NCBI GenBank assembly: GCA_029706075.1
Contig: JAINUG010000007.1
Location: 8,991,501-9,055,500, forward strand
Direction of reading: 5' to 3'
DNA length: 64,000 nucleotides
From: Aldrovandia affinis
Taxonomy: Eukaryota; Chordata; Actinopteri; Notacanthiformes; Halosauridae
Part shown: one piece after another, positions 21,001-32,067 of the stretch
How positions within the stretch are numbered: position 1 is the first letter of the stretch
Layout of the letters: each line of letters opens with the position of its first letter
Translations under genes and position numbers: made by a program
Notes under the pieces: generated by a model
Told to the model about the DNA's origin: nothing
Databases searched by the model: none
Seen by the model: only the letters and a program-made list of their open reading frames with translations

Positions 21001-22050
21001 AGGGGGGATAGCAGTGATCTCGGAGACCACAACACCTGGCTAAGATTTAGATATCATCATCTTTGTGAACATTTTCATACTGCTGATTCCACCACATCAG
21101 ACATGCCACATTGCAACAATCACATCTTTATGAATGTGACACTAAGCTATCAACAACTTATCACTACAAGGAAACTACACTCTCTTGCCCAGACTATAAC
21201 AGTTGGGCTTTCCATTGATTTCTCCATCATTCACCGTAATTATCATATCATTCTACATACATGTCTGCAGCACACTTCTGTCTGCCAGATTGGTCTACAC
21301 AAAACCTTGATTTTATTGCTATATTTTGCTGACTCCTCCTCATTGTGTTGGGTTGATACACATTGGTGTGCACTGTGCCTGTTTATATAAGGCTAGACAG
21401 GTGCTCCACGTTGAGTGTGTTAATGCTCCTACAGTTAAACTGCTGATGGGCAGATTGTTGTGACTACGGTAGTGAAACCTGCAGTGCAAAAACGTTCTAT
21501 AAGATGTAGTGTGATGATAGCATAATGCTCTTACTCATGATCTTCCAAGATGGTGGCCTATCCTTGGTGGGCTGCGTTTGGCAGTTACATTTTGCCAGGT
21601 TAGAAATTGCGAATTGTGAACAGCCCAGATGGTGAACAACACACTTCAGCCTCCAAAATACCAATTTCACAAAGGAATTATCTTGACATTGGTTCCATTC
21701 CATTTTTCTTGAATGATTTTCACCAGGCTTGACATTTTAATAGGTTAAATCACACCATAACCTTTGTCCAATCATCTCTCTGCGTAATGAGAAGGTGTTA
21801 AAATCATGTCATGAATGATAAACAAATTAAATTAACTGCAAAAACCTGTGATTGTGATTATTTACATTTTATTTATTTTTGGGCAGGCCTATATAGTTTA
21901 TATGAATAATCAACAATAGTGAATAACTAGGAGAGAAATATCAAAATATTTATAAATAAGTCAAATTAATATTGAGAATAGGGGGGAAACAACAGTAAGA
22001 GTAAATAGTGGTGATAGTAACAATAATTAGTACTAATACTCCTACAACTA
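21001..22050. other. Intergenic, nothing recognised
   Basis: AT-rich sequence without convincing frames or repeat ends. Confidence 0.4.
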
Positions 22051-22059
22051 CTACTACTG

Positions 22060-22060
22060 C

Positions 22061-22092
<32 letters not shown>
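22060..22092. repeat. (TAA)n microsatellite
   Basis: About ten AAT/TAA triplets. Confidence 0.9.
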
Positions 22093-22095
<3 letters not shown>

Positions 22096-22204
22096 TGTAA
22101 ATAGCAAAATGGTAATAATTCAAAATAAAAGTGGAATAAATAAGTAAAGTAAGCCAATAAAGAAGAATAATGTATGCCACAATAAAGAGTCCTTCACAAT
22201 GTGC

Positions 22205-22466
22205 CTACCTGCTATCTAATCCCCTCCCACACCCTCTAACCTGCTATCTAACCCCCTCCACATCCTCTAACCTGCTATCTAACCCCCTCCCACACCCTCT
22301 AACCTGCTATCTAACCCCCCTCCACACTCTCTGACCTTTGACCTGCTATCTAACCCCCTCCACATCCTCTAACCTGCTATCTAACCCCCTTCCACACCCT
22401 ATAACCTGCTATCTAACCCCCCTCCACACTCTTTGACCTGCTATTTAATCCCCCTACCACACCCTT
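22205..22466. repeat. Minisatellite, about 8 units of 31-38 bp
   Basis: Eight copies anchored on cctgctatctaa, followed by cccc(t)ccacacc-type sequence and ctctaa or ctttga. Units 2-3-4 and 5-6-7 carry the same order of variants (catcc, cacaccc, cacactc), so a three-unit block of roughly 100 bp seems to have been duplicated. No genes are associated, and the units adjoin without unique spacers. Confidence 0.9.
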
Positions 22467-22633
22467 TGAGGCCAAAGGACATTTATGCAGTTCTTTGATA
22501 CTCATTTCTATTTTGTTTGTTTGTTGCGCATATTGTCCCAAAACCTTTAATGAATACTCAATCTTTACTGTATACTTTGGAAATGACTTTGAAAAACACT
22601 GGCAGAAATTGATACGCTTCTTTTAGTGACATT

Positions 22634-22651
22634 ACACCCTCTTTCTCTCTG

Positions 22652-22702
<51 letters not shown>

Positions 22703-22710
22703 CATACATA
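22634..22710. repeat. Compound (CT)n(CA)n(TA)n microsatellite
   Basis: CT run, then about 15 CA dinucleotides, then TATATA/TACATA. Confidence 0.9.
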
Positions 22711-22959
22711 GATTGTGATATATTTAGTAGTAATGCTGACCAAAAGATTGCTGCACTTCTACTTATGAAAAAAAGCTTTTTCTATGTAGTAATGTATTTT
22801 ATATAATTATTAAAGTAGTATATACTTTCCTTGTGCATTTAAATGTGACTTTGGAAAACAGTGAATGGTTTTCAATCAACCACTGTACCTTGTAGTTCCT
22901 TTACAAAAGCCGCACATCCAGTTGAACGGTGAGTAAGTGTTGAATTATACTGTGGAGGG

Positions 22960-23476
22960 CGTTGGTCTTGGCAACATGGGAGTGGCAGGGTTGCCTTTGT
23001 TTTCTATGTTGTGGAGGCCTTTGGAGCAGTGAGACTTTCCGGGAGCAGGTTTAGCACTCTCAGGGTGTGAGAGTGGAACTGGTGCCCGGAAGGTTCCTCC
23101 AAAGGCCATAATTGCTTCAATTATTATTTAATTGATGTTAATTGGTAAGTGATTATTCACTTACCTGTTTGTGTGTTCCCCGAAAGGGGATTTCCCCCTC
23201 GGAGGAGGCGGGGCTTTCATTTATGGTTTGATTATTTTAGTTTGTTATTTTAGTTCATTGTTTTTGCCCGAAAGCTTCGCGGCAAGTAGGGTGAAGATTT
23301 TGTGTTTGTGTTTGTTTTTATTTTAACCTGCTCTCCCACTGTCTCTCTCCCGTGTCTGGGGGGAGAGACAGAAAAAATTTAAGATCCGGTCCGCAGACTG
23401 GCAAAACCCACTCCTCTGCCACTTCTTACCATCCACTGCTCTGCTCCAGTCCAGGGATTGTCACATGGCATGTGAC
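22960..23476 (+). mobile_element. Possible solo LTR or unclassified interspersed repeat (copy 1)
   Basis: Blocks of this segment recur in reverse orientation at about 34345-34620: tttttgcccgaaag, a tctctctcc...gggggga block, and the core ggtccgcagac. It runs from tgtggagggcg near 22960 to ...tgtcacatggca near 23471, which could be TG...CA ends. No internal proteins were found. Class is uncertain. Confidence 0.35.
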
Positions 23477-23789
23477 ATATACCTTACAATTGTGCTGTTG
23501 TATATGCATTAAAAGTACTGCTTTATGTACATGTCCTTCTCTCCTGTCTGTTGTGTTCCATCGATCTGTCAGGTCGTCTTATTACTTTTAATTATGGTGG
23601 TAAAGTAGGAAACCAATAGACTGCAGATAGTGCCATTCCGTCTTGAGTCATGACTCTCATCATAGAAATGTGAATGCGTTGAACGGTCAAAGTGCAAAGC
23701 TAAGTGACAGAAAAGGTCAAATTTGCTTCCAAATGTTGTAAACAACAGAGATGTGTTGGACCAATACGAGCCGAAGGCACGGCAGAGTG

Positions 23790-24330
23790 GCAGTCACGTT
23801 GAGATATTGTGAGGTACTGAACAGGGACCCAGACGCAGACCAGGATAAGGCAGTAAAGGAACGTTTAATGATCAGACAAGGTTCAAAAGCCGATAGTCAG
23901 AGTTAGGTAAAGTACAAAATCGAAATCCAAAAGAGTAGTCAAAAAGGCAATACAAAAGTCAAAACCAAATAATCAGAAAGGCGAACAAACAAAATCGGAA
24001 GGCAAACTCGAAGTCAAACAGAAGGGGTGTCTCGGAAAATACAAACAAACTCTGGCTTACACACAATCGGCACAGTAAATGATGATCAACGTTCTGACAA
24101 ATACTGAGAGCAGACACGAAACTTAAATACAAGCGGGGAAGGAAAACAATAGAAATCAGGTGTCACAGGGAGGGAAGAAGGGCAAGAACACAGGTAAGAA
24201 CGATAGGGATCACTAATACGATAACGAGGGGAGACAAAAGACACGGACTGGGAAGCACATAAACACACGGAAATAAAACGACCTGGAATAGCAGGTAGAC
24301 ACGTGCACAGTTCGAAGGGGAGGAGAGCAA
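23790..24330. repeat. Unclassified interspersed repeat
   Basis: Purine-rich, A-rich sequence (gggacccagacgcagaccag ... caaaagtc ... aacaaac) of a type I associate with dispersed fish retroelement ends. I could not find ends, frames or a second copy in this window. Confidence 0.3.
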
Positions 24331-25305
24331 AGGAAAGAATCTACGTGCAGGTAAAGCGAAAGGAGAGAAGCGTACAGGGATAGGACAACCAGAGAGAGAA
24401 TGCGTGAGATAATTAGTAATTAGTAATGTTAGTAACTTAATCTAAATCCCTAATGTTAGTAGATTAGTAGGTTAGTACTATCTACATCTAACTAATATAT
24501 ACAGAGTGTTAGAAAGAAAGAAAGAAGTAAATCTTTCTGAGATTTAAACGAGATAGGAAAATAAAGCAGAAAACCCATAAAGTCGAAATCACCTGAATAG
24601 TGCAATAACAAAGACGAGGAGTGGATTATCGAAAAACACGGAACACGGACAGACGGGGAAACAGACGTGAATGAACCGTAATGATGAGAAAAATAACAAA
24701 ATACAAAAACAAACAGAACAAACATGGCAAAACATAACAGATATAGAGTACATGCCTGTTTTATGAGAACGAGAAAATAAATATTAACGGCAAAGTGATG
24801 CTTCAAGTTCCTGTTCTGAAGCATTTTTCCAGGGCCAGTGAAAGACTTTGTCTGTTTCACTTTCTTTCTTTCTTCAGCCTTTGTTACTTCTGTCTGACCT
24901 GGAGGAGTGTAATGTGAATGCTGCAATGAGCCCACTAACAGAAAAAACCCTTGTCTTGGTTGTTATTTGTTTGGCACTTGTGTGAGGGTCCTCGTGTTCC
25001 AAGATCAATATCCAGTCAAACTGCCAGCAGCTTTGGGTTCATCACCACTAGACCCACTCAATAGAGGAGGTATAAGTGGTAACTGATATTGGAGCAGATG
25101 AGTCTACAAGGACAGAGAGGCTAGGAATTGGCTAAAGGTAGATTTCACATTGATACAAAAGCCTGGATTCAACATCAACATTCATCAACAATCAACATTT
25201 GTCCTTAACTTTGCAAGTACTTTTCTTCAGAGAGAGTTTGTTAAGACTTAATTTAGGTGATTTATAAACTCTAAAAAAACAAAAACTGCATAGAATTTTA
25301 TTTTA
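24331..25305. other. Intergenic, nothing recognised
   Basis: Contains a tract of short related words (attagtaa, ttagtag) at 24410-24480. No gene supported. Confidence 0.4.
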
Positions 25306-25594
25306 AAAGCCTTTTTTTTAATTTTTTTTTTATAATTTTATTTTCCATTTTCAACCAACTTGGATACAGAACATGGTCAGTATAAAACACGGAGATCTAC
25401 ATAATCCACCTTGGCTCTTTTTCCCCCAATCCCTCCCACCAGCCCCCCCCAAACACTAAAATAACAGAGATATACACATACACAACAGAAAAACAAATAA
25501 GTAAAAAACACACAAAAAACATTTACATCTTCGAAATCTCTTACATGTCAGTCACAACTTGCCATGAAGATTCAACATAGTTCTACAGAGTCAA

Positions 25595-26695
25595 CTATGG
25601 AAGTGTACATATCTTTACATTTTCCATATATGTCAGAAAAGGTTGCCACATCTTATAAAATCTATCCGTAGAGCCTCCCAAGGTACATCTCATCTTCTCC
25701 AAGTGTAGGAACCCCATCACATCTCTAGCCCACTGGACATGTGTGGGAGAGGCCTCCTGTTTCCACATCATAAGTATTAGACGCCTAGCAATTAGGGTAG
25801 TAAAAGCAATGACTCTCGAGTACTTTACGGGAATAGGCATATCCTCTGGTACCACTCCAAAGATTGCGATTGTGGGGGAAAGGTCAATCTTGACTCCAAA
25901 CATTATAGAAAAAGTATCAAATATAGATGTCCAATAGTTATATAGATTTGGACAAGTCCAAAATGTATGAAAGAGAGAACCCGTCATCGTCTTGCACCTA
26001 CTGCACAAAGGATCTGCCCCTGGATAGATCCTAGCCAACTTTTCCTTTGAAAAGTGCAGACGGTGCAACACCTTAAACTGTAGGAGCCCATGTCTGGCAC
26101 AGATCGAGGAAGAGTGAACATTCCGGAGAATAGATTGCCAATGTTCATCTGAAAATTTCACAGACAGATCATCCTCCCATTGAGATCTAATAATAGCGAG
26201 AGAAGGGGAATGTAGGGCCGACAGCATATCATACAATACTCCAATCACTCCCCTGCTGTATACATCAACATCAAGAAATTCATCTAAAGTTGTTTTTTCA
26301 GGCATGTTTGGAAAATGAGGACATTTGTTGCGTACAAAATCTCGAATTTGCATATAACGGAAAAAATGAGTTCGAGGAATGTCATATTTTTGAGTCAGCT
26401 GAGTAAAAGAGGCAAAAACCTTGTCAATATACAGATCTTTAAAACTAGATATACCCTTATCGCTCCAGATCCTAAAAGCAGAGTCCAATAGAGACGGTGG
26501 GAACATATGATTACAGTGGATTGGTGCCCGAGATGACATTGATTGTAGACCAAACCTTTTCCTACACTGTACCCAGATTCGAAGAGAGTGATGCACTACC
26601 GGGCTATATCTGTAAGCGTCCATTTTCAACGGAAGGGCTGAACTAATCAAAGCTCGTAACGAGGTTTTGCCGCAATGGGAGGACTCGATGTGCAA
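25595..26695 (-). pseudogene. L1/Tx1 ORF2 C-terminal region (366 codons)
   Basis: Continuation of the RT protein in a shifted frame. It has a zinc-knuckle-like motif CSRCKTMTGSLFHTFWTCPN (C-x2-C-x7-H-x4-C) about two thirds along, as in L1/Tx1 ORF2 C-termini, where it binds nucleic acid. It is separated from the RT frame by a frameshift between 26695 and 26741; the two frames overlap there. Confidence 0.85.
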
Positions 26696-26740
26696 CCACG
26701 CTGGAGTCTCAATCGACAGATCCCCATCCAGTAGAGCATA

Positions 26741-28417
26741 TTACGTGTATTTGCTGCCCAATAATAAAATTGAAAATTTGGCAAAGCCAGCCCCCTGATT
26801 GTTTCGTCTCTTGTAAAAATGCTTCCCAATCCTTGGAAGTTTGCCATTCCAAATAAAGGCAGAGATCTGTTTATCTAATGTGTTAAAGAATTTTCTCTGT
26901 AAATAAACTGGGATGCACTGAAAGAAATATAAGAATTTGGGCAGGACATTCATTTTAACAACGTTGACACGGCCAATTAGTGATAAAGGAAGCCTGTCCC
27001 ATCTTTGAAAGTCTGATTTAGTACGTTCCAGGAGTGGTGTGAAATTTTTCCCGTATAGATTTTTATGTAAGCGAGTAACCTTGATGCCCAGATAAGTCAG
27101 ATGATCCGCCACAACCTTAAATTGAAATGCCTCAAATGAGACCTCCTTAGCTTTACTGTTAATGGCTAACAACTCACTTTTGTGCATATTCAATTTATAT
27201 CCAGAGATACAGCCGAAATCTCTGAAAATGGTAAGAGCATGGGGAAGCGATTCTAAGGGGTCAGACAGATAAAGCAACAGGTCGTCGGCATAGAGGGATA
27301 ATTTGTGTTCTCGGCCAGCCCTATGAATTCCCTTGATCCTGTTTTCCGCTCGCAATTTAATAGCTAAAGGCTCTATAGAGATCGCGAACAGGAGAGGGGA
27401 TAAGGGGCACCCCTGTCTGGTTCCGCGATTAAGTGGAAAATAGGGGGAGTATACATCATTTGTCTTGACACGAGCCACGGGCGAGTTATACAGGAGCCTT
27501 ACCCACGAAATGTAACCTTCACCCAGACCAAATTTTCCAAGAGTATAAAGCAAATAATCCCACTCCACCCTATCAAACGCCTTTTCGGCATCAAGTGATA
27601 GAGCAATCTCAGGTGTAGAAGATGAAGGGGTATATAAAATATTAAATAACCTACGCAAATTAAAGAAGCCCTGTCTACCCTTTACAAATCCTGTCTGATC
27701 TGGAGATATCATAGAAGGCAGCACATGTTCTAATCTGAGGGCCAGAGTTTTAGATAGTATTTTAAAGTCCACATTTAAAAGTGATATTGGGCGGTACGAC
27801 AAACACTGCAGCGGGTCTTTCTTTGATTTCAAAAGAAGTGAAATTGTCGCTTGCTGGAGAGTAGGAGGCAGGCATTTCGAGTCGAAGGATTCCGAGTACA
27901 CATCCAGCAAGAGCGGAGACAATTTGTCACTGAATACCTTAAAAAATTCCACCGGAAAGCCATCTGGACCGGGTGATTTACCAGACTGCATTGATTTGAT
28001 AGCCAATTTGATTTCTTCTAAGGTAATTTGCTGATCAAGTTCACTTCTGCTGTCTTCCCCCAGAGTTGGAAACACCAGGTCCTCAAAAAATGCATCAAAC
28101 ATTTTGGGTTCATTTAACGAGTCCGAATTATAAAGTTTAGAATAGAAATGTTGGAAACTTTCATTTATTATTTTAGGGTCCTTAGAAGTGTGTCCAGATT
28201 GAGTTTCAATTTCAGGGATCATGCGCAAGGCTTCTGATTTACGAATTTGGTGGGCTAAAATCTTGGATGGTTTTTCCCCATGCTCATACCATGACTGTCT
28301 AGATCTGTGCAGCAGCTGTTCAGATTGCTTGGTGGAGAGTAGATTGAATTCCGTTTGTAAGTTTAGTCTTTGTTTGTAAAGGTCTGGAGACGGTGCCACT
28401 GAGTGCTGCTGGTCCAA
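26741..28417 (-). pseudogene. L1/Tx1 ORF2 reverse transcriptase part (558 codons)
   Basis: Complete RT core in one open frame: entry motif GKSPGPDGFPVEFFK, YRPISLLNVDFKILSK, first catalytic Asp block SLDAEKAFDRVEWDYL, RGTRQGCPLSPLLF, catalytic YADDLLLYLSD, then the thumb (LTYLGIKVTR). It copies element RNA into DNA. Although this stretch is uninterrupted, its upstream junction to the endonuclease is frameshifted (extra base near 28446), so the full ORF2 is broken. Confidence 0.9.
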
Positions 28418-28443
28418 CTTCTTAATGAGATCCGCTAATTCAA

Positions 28444-29412
28444 TTAAGCGCTTTTCTTTTGCTTTCTAATAAACGAACAGTACGAAATTATATGGCCACG
28501 TAGAAATGCCTTTAAGCTCTCCCAAATAGTGCTGTATGTTACATCAGCAGTGATATTTGTTTCCAGGAAAATGTCAATTTGCTGCGAAATATGCTGGACA
28601 AAACAGTTATCAGACAATAATAGGGGACTGAGTCGCCATGTATAAACCGAGTGCTGGTTTGGAAAGCTGAGCTCTAGAGTAAGGGGACTGTGATCCGAAA
28701 TTACTATACTATTATATGTGCAGGTTTTAACATTAGGGAACAATTTCTGGTCAACAAAAAAATAATCAATCCGTGAATACGTTTGGTGAACGGGGGAAAA
28801 GAAAGAATATTGTCTAGCTAATGGAAAGAGAGATCGCCAAGCATCAACAGCACCGTATGACTCCAAGTAAGACTTTAGGACCAAAGAGGACTTAGACGGT
28901 ACACAGGATCTTGTCGAGGACCTATCCAACATTGGGTCCATTGCGGTATTCATATCTCCCCCAAGAATCAACTGGTGCGTATCTATATTGGGCAAGGAGT
29001 AAAGGAATTTTTTGAAGAACGTGCTATCATCCCAATTAGGGGCGTATACATTCGCTAAAATTAAAGGGGTATTATATAACGAGCCAACCACTACCACATA
29101 ACGACCATGTGGGTCAGTATTCACACTCGAAACAATAAATGGTGTAGACCTATGAATAAGAATTGCGACACCCCGTGCCGCATTATTGAACGTCGAATGG
29201 AACAATTGACCAACCCAATTTCTCTTAAGTTTCAAGTGGGACGCATTTCTCAGATGCGATTCCTGAAGAAAAGCTATATTCACCTTGAGGTGCAGAAGAT
29301 GAGACAATACCTTATTACATTTGAGTGGACGGTTTAGTCCTTTGACATTCCAACTGATAAGGTTGACTTGGCAACCATTAACCTTCGAGGTTGAAGTGGA
29401 GGGTGTCACCAT
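28444..29412 (-). pseudogene. L1/Tx1 ORF2 endonuclease part (322 codons)
   Basis: APE-type endonuclease domain with its catalytic blocks in order: LISWNVKGLN, FLQESHLRN, LANVYAPNWD, LGGDMNTAMD, SRIDYFFVD and ISDHSPLTLEL. It would nick the target for integration. The start ATG is 29410-29412. The frame ends at a stop right where the linker to RT should continue (SFIRKQKKSA then stop), an acquired frameshift. Confidence 0.9.
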
Positions 29413-29828
29413 TCTAACTCAATGGGGGAAACATGAAAACCCTGTACACACATTGCACAGGTAGACTGTATGAAAAAGAACAGTTGCATGACTTCAGAGC
29501 AGGAGAAGATGTGTAACAAAACAAACAACAAAAAAACAAACAAGAACACAGATAACAAAACATTAACCCCCCCTCCCCAATATATCCCCACGTCATCTCT
29601 AAGACAACCAAAAAGGCCCAAGCTATTGTAGCTTCTCTCGAGAACACAACACTCAATACGACCATAGTCCTACAGTTAAAAGAATATTGTCCAAAGCCAT
29701 ACCCCATGCATTCGAACATTGCAAATAGAGCCAAACAACAATTATTATCCACACATAAGATAGAAGTGAGAGCAAAATAAATAAATAATAATGTTATCAA
29801 AAGAAGAGCAATATTATAAAAATAAGAG

Positions 29829-29868
<40 letters not shown>

Positions 29869-30676
29869 ATACACATATATATACATACACACACATACCA
29901 AAAAAAAAAACGAAACCCCGCACCCCCGGAATGTCCAGAGACTGAAAACAAGTAACACGGTAATTAGAGATGGGAGGTGCTTTGTTTAAGTCTATTAATG
30001 AAATCAACATTAAGCTAAGTCAACAACAAAATAAATTATTGACTGTGCTTAGTCAATGTCTTGGTCAGTTATTGTCATTAGCCTGACCGCCAAAAACATT
30101 AGAAAATCTACTAGCTAGCCAGCCAGCCAGCCAGCATTCTTGTATTATTACTTGTTGAGATAACGTTAGCAAGTTACCACATTTGTTTTAAACAAGCACA
30201 AACCGCACCAACATGTTTAAATCCACCCATCTATTAGCCAGCTAGCTAGCCAGCCAGCCAGCCAACGCCAGCCAAACACATTTTGTTTCCAAAAGGGAGA
30301 AAGTTATAACACCGCAGTTAAACTGCCGCAGTGCTAGTTCCATGTTTCCATATAAACAGAATAAACAAAACCCAACGGGCTGCCTGTAATAAGTGAACTG
30401 AAATTACGGCCGGCTTAAAACATAAACAACAAAGGTCCAGTGTGGACACGATCCTGGCGAAAAGTTGTCGTTTCAGTAACCATACCGGTATGGCCATTGT
30501 TATTGTCCAGCTGACGGCGAAGGCAACAAAGTGGAGTTTATGAACTAGAAATAACGTTAGTCCCCCACGCTTACCACAGGCCAACCAATGCTAAGAGGGA
30601 ATGAATAGCAGCACACATATGCAGAATGCATTTCAATCTAGTCATACCCTCTGTTCAAACTGGGGCTGGAAGCCGG
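29413..30676 (-). other. Unusually long spacer between LINE ORF1 and ORF2
   Basis: About 1.26 kb without an open frame. It contains a (TA)n/(CA)n microsatellite (29832-29898) and runs of CAGC/GCTAGC repeats at 30110-30135 and 30236-30265. It may hold an inserted sequence or be part of the element. Confidence 0.5.
29832..29898. repeat. (TA)n and (CA)n microsatellite
   Basis: About 17 TA dinucleotides followed by TACACATATA-type sequence. Confidence 0.9.
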
Positions 30677-31486
30677 CTACATCTTGTCTGCGATGAAATC
30701 CTTCACCGCCTGCGGGGTGTCGAACATCTTCTCCTGCCCCTGGAAGGATACTCGGAGACGGGCAGGATATACGAGGCCATAACGGACCCCTTCCTTTTCC
30801 CGAAGCAGCTTCTTCACCTCGACGTACTCAGCCCTGCGTTTATTCAGTTCAGCACTGAAGTCGGGAAAGATCATGACCTGTCTGCCTTGGAACTCCAGCC
30901 GTCCCCTCTCCCTGGCTAGACGCAGAACCTGCTCCTTCTCCTGGAAGTAGTGGAATCGTGCGAGGAAAGACCGAGGGCGACCCCCGGTCGCTGGTACTGG
31001 TCCCGTTCGATGTGCGCGATCCAAAGTCGGTGGGGACTGTAAGCCGCCTGGTCCCCCCAGGATTTCAGCGAAAAGGTTGGCAACAAACTTTGTGGGGTTC
31101 CCCGACTCTAAACCCTCCTTCACATGCAGAATGCGTATGTTGCACCTCCTTCCTCTATTCTCCAAGTCGTCTGTCTTAGCCTGCAGTGCTTTGTAATCCT
31201 TATGCAACTGGTCGTATCGCTTCTCCATGGCTTCCAGGCGGGTGTCCAGGCAATTTAGGCCCTCTTCGTGTTCCTGTAGGGTGCCCTCGCAAGTTTCCAG
31301 AGCCGCTTTAAGTGGGGAGACGGCTTGCCTTATCTCCTCCCTCAGCGCGTTGTTCTCCTCATGAATGACGGACTGGACTATGTCACGGATGGCGTTTAGC
31401 AAACTCTCGTCCACAGCGTTGCTAGCATTAGCCGCCGGGTTGCCAGCCTGACTGGGTTTGACGGTTTTCGGGGGCATACTGTCCAA
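30677..31486 (-). CDS. L1/Tx1-type ORF1 protein (269 codons)
   Basis: Open from ATG at 31484-31486 to a stop at 30677, starting MDSMPPKTVKPSQ. Residues about 55-115 show heptad-like Leu/Glu spacing (coiled coil, for trimerisation), followed by LENRGRRCNIRILHVKEGLE, the RNA-binding RRM-like start. Next come LDRAHRTGPVPATGGRPRSF and a C-terminal domain with VMIFPDFSAELNKRRAEY. It coats element RNA as a nucleic-acid chaperone. It is the one complete protein frame of this element; whether it is ever expressed is unknown. Confidence 0.85.
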   Translation of the reverse strand: MDSMPPKTVKPSQAGNPAANASNAVDESLLNAIRDIVQSVIHEENNALREEIRQAVSPLKAALETCEGTLQEHEEGLNCLDTRLEAMEKRYDQLHKDYKALQAKTDDLENRGRRCNIRILHVKEGLESGNPTKFVANLFAEILGGPGGLQSPPTLDRAHRTGPVPATGGRPRSFLARFHYFQEKEQVLRLARERGRLEFQGRQVMIFPDFSAELNKRRAEYVEVKKLLREKEGVRYGLVYPARLRVSFQGQEKMFDTPQAVKDFIADKM

Positions 31487-31500
31487 AATTTATAAAGAAA

Positions 31501-32067
31501 AGTTGAAATAATGTGCTCTCTCTCGCAAATGTAAAAAATAAAGGCTGTTTTGCCGAAAATTCACATGATATATAGCTTAATCATTGTCAGGATTCAGGAC
31601 CTCATGGTTCGTGCGACTACTCCATAGCGCGCCCCTAGTGTTCCTCTAAAAATACATTTTAATTGAGTACAGGCAGTAAAAGCAGAGACCCTTTGGGTAT
31701 TCCAAGACCAGGCTTGACAGTGCTGGATGCTGTCTAGACAGTAGATGGACTGCTCACATCATCGAACATGGTTATGTTCTTGAGTTTTATGTGTGGGCAA
31801 ATTTTTTATATTAATCAGAAAATAGGCAGGTGCCTAATTATTTGTATTACGAAAACATTTTGCGCACACACACTTTTCTCCTCAACAAACACTTGTCATT
31901 TCAATGCCTTTTGAGCTAAGCTGCCAATGACAGTTTTGCCACAATAGCCTGTCAATTTGATGGTGAGAATCAGGTATTTTATGTTTTTTTATGTTTTGAA
32001 AGGTGAATAAATGTTGTCAGTGCTTCCATTAGAGGTACTAGAGTCAATTCTTGAGGAAACAGGTGTG
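31501..32067. other. Flank of the L1 element, nothing recognised
   Basis: Possibly includes the LINE 5' untranslated region up to about 31660. No gene seen. Confidence 0.4.

Larger units (their letters stand above)
25310..31500 (-). mobile_element. L1/Tx1-type LINE, nearly full length, inactive
   Basis: A poly-T run at about 25311-25333 marks the minus-strand poly(A) end. Reading on the minus strand there is ORF1 (31486-30677), a long spacer, then ORF2 with an endonuclease (29412-28444), a reverse transcriptase (28417-26741) and a C-terminal zinc-knuckle part (26695-25595). ORF2 is broken by frameshifts near 28440 and 26720, so a working protein is not made from this copy. The endonuclease nicks DNA and the RT copies the RNA at the nick. 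The motifs (YADDLLLY, long ORF2, ORF1 with coiled coil) fit the L1/Tx1 group rather than L2 or CR1. The 5' end is not firmly located. Confidence 0.9.

Noticed and set aside
21950-22180. Minus-strand frame with runs of Leu/Ile
   Set aside because: Made by the TAA microsatellite and AT-rich flank.
22205-22466. CRISPR-like array
   Set aside because: Units adjoin with no unique spacers and vary in length, the genome is vertebrate, and there are no cas genes. It is a minisatellite.
24492-24935. 147-codon minus-strand frame with hydrophobic stretches
   Set aside because: Hydrophobic only because the complementary strand is A-rich; no family motif, no splice signals and unusual composition.
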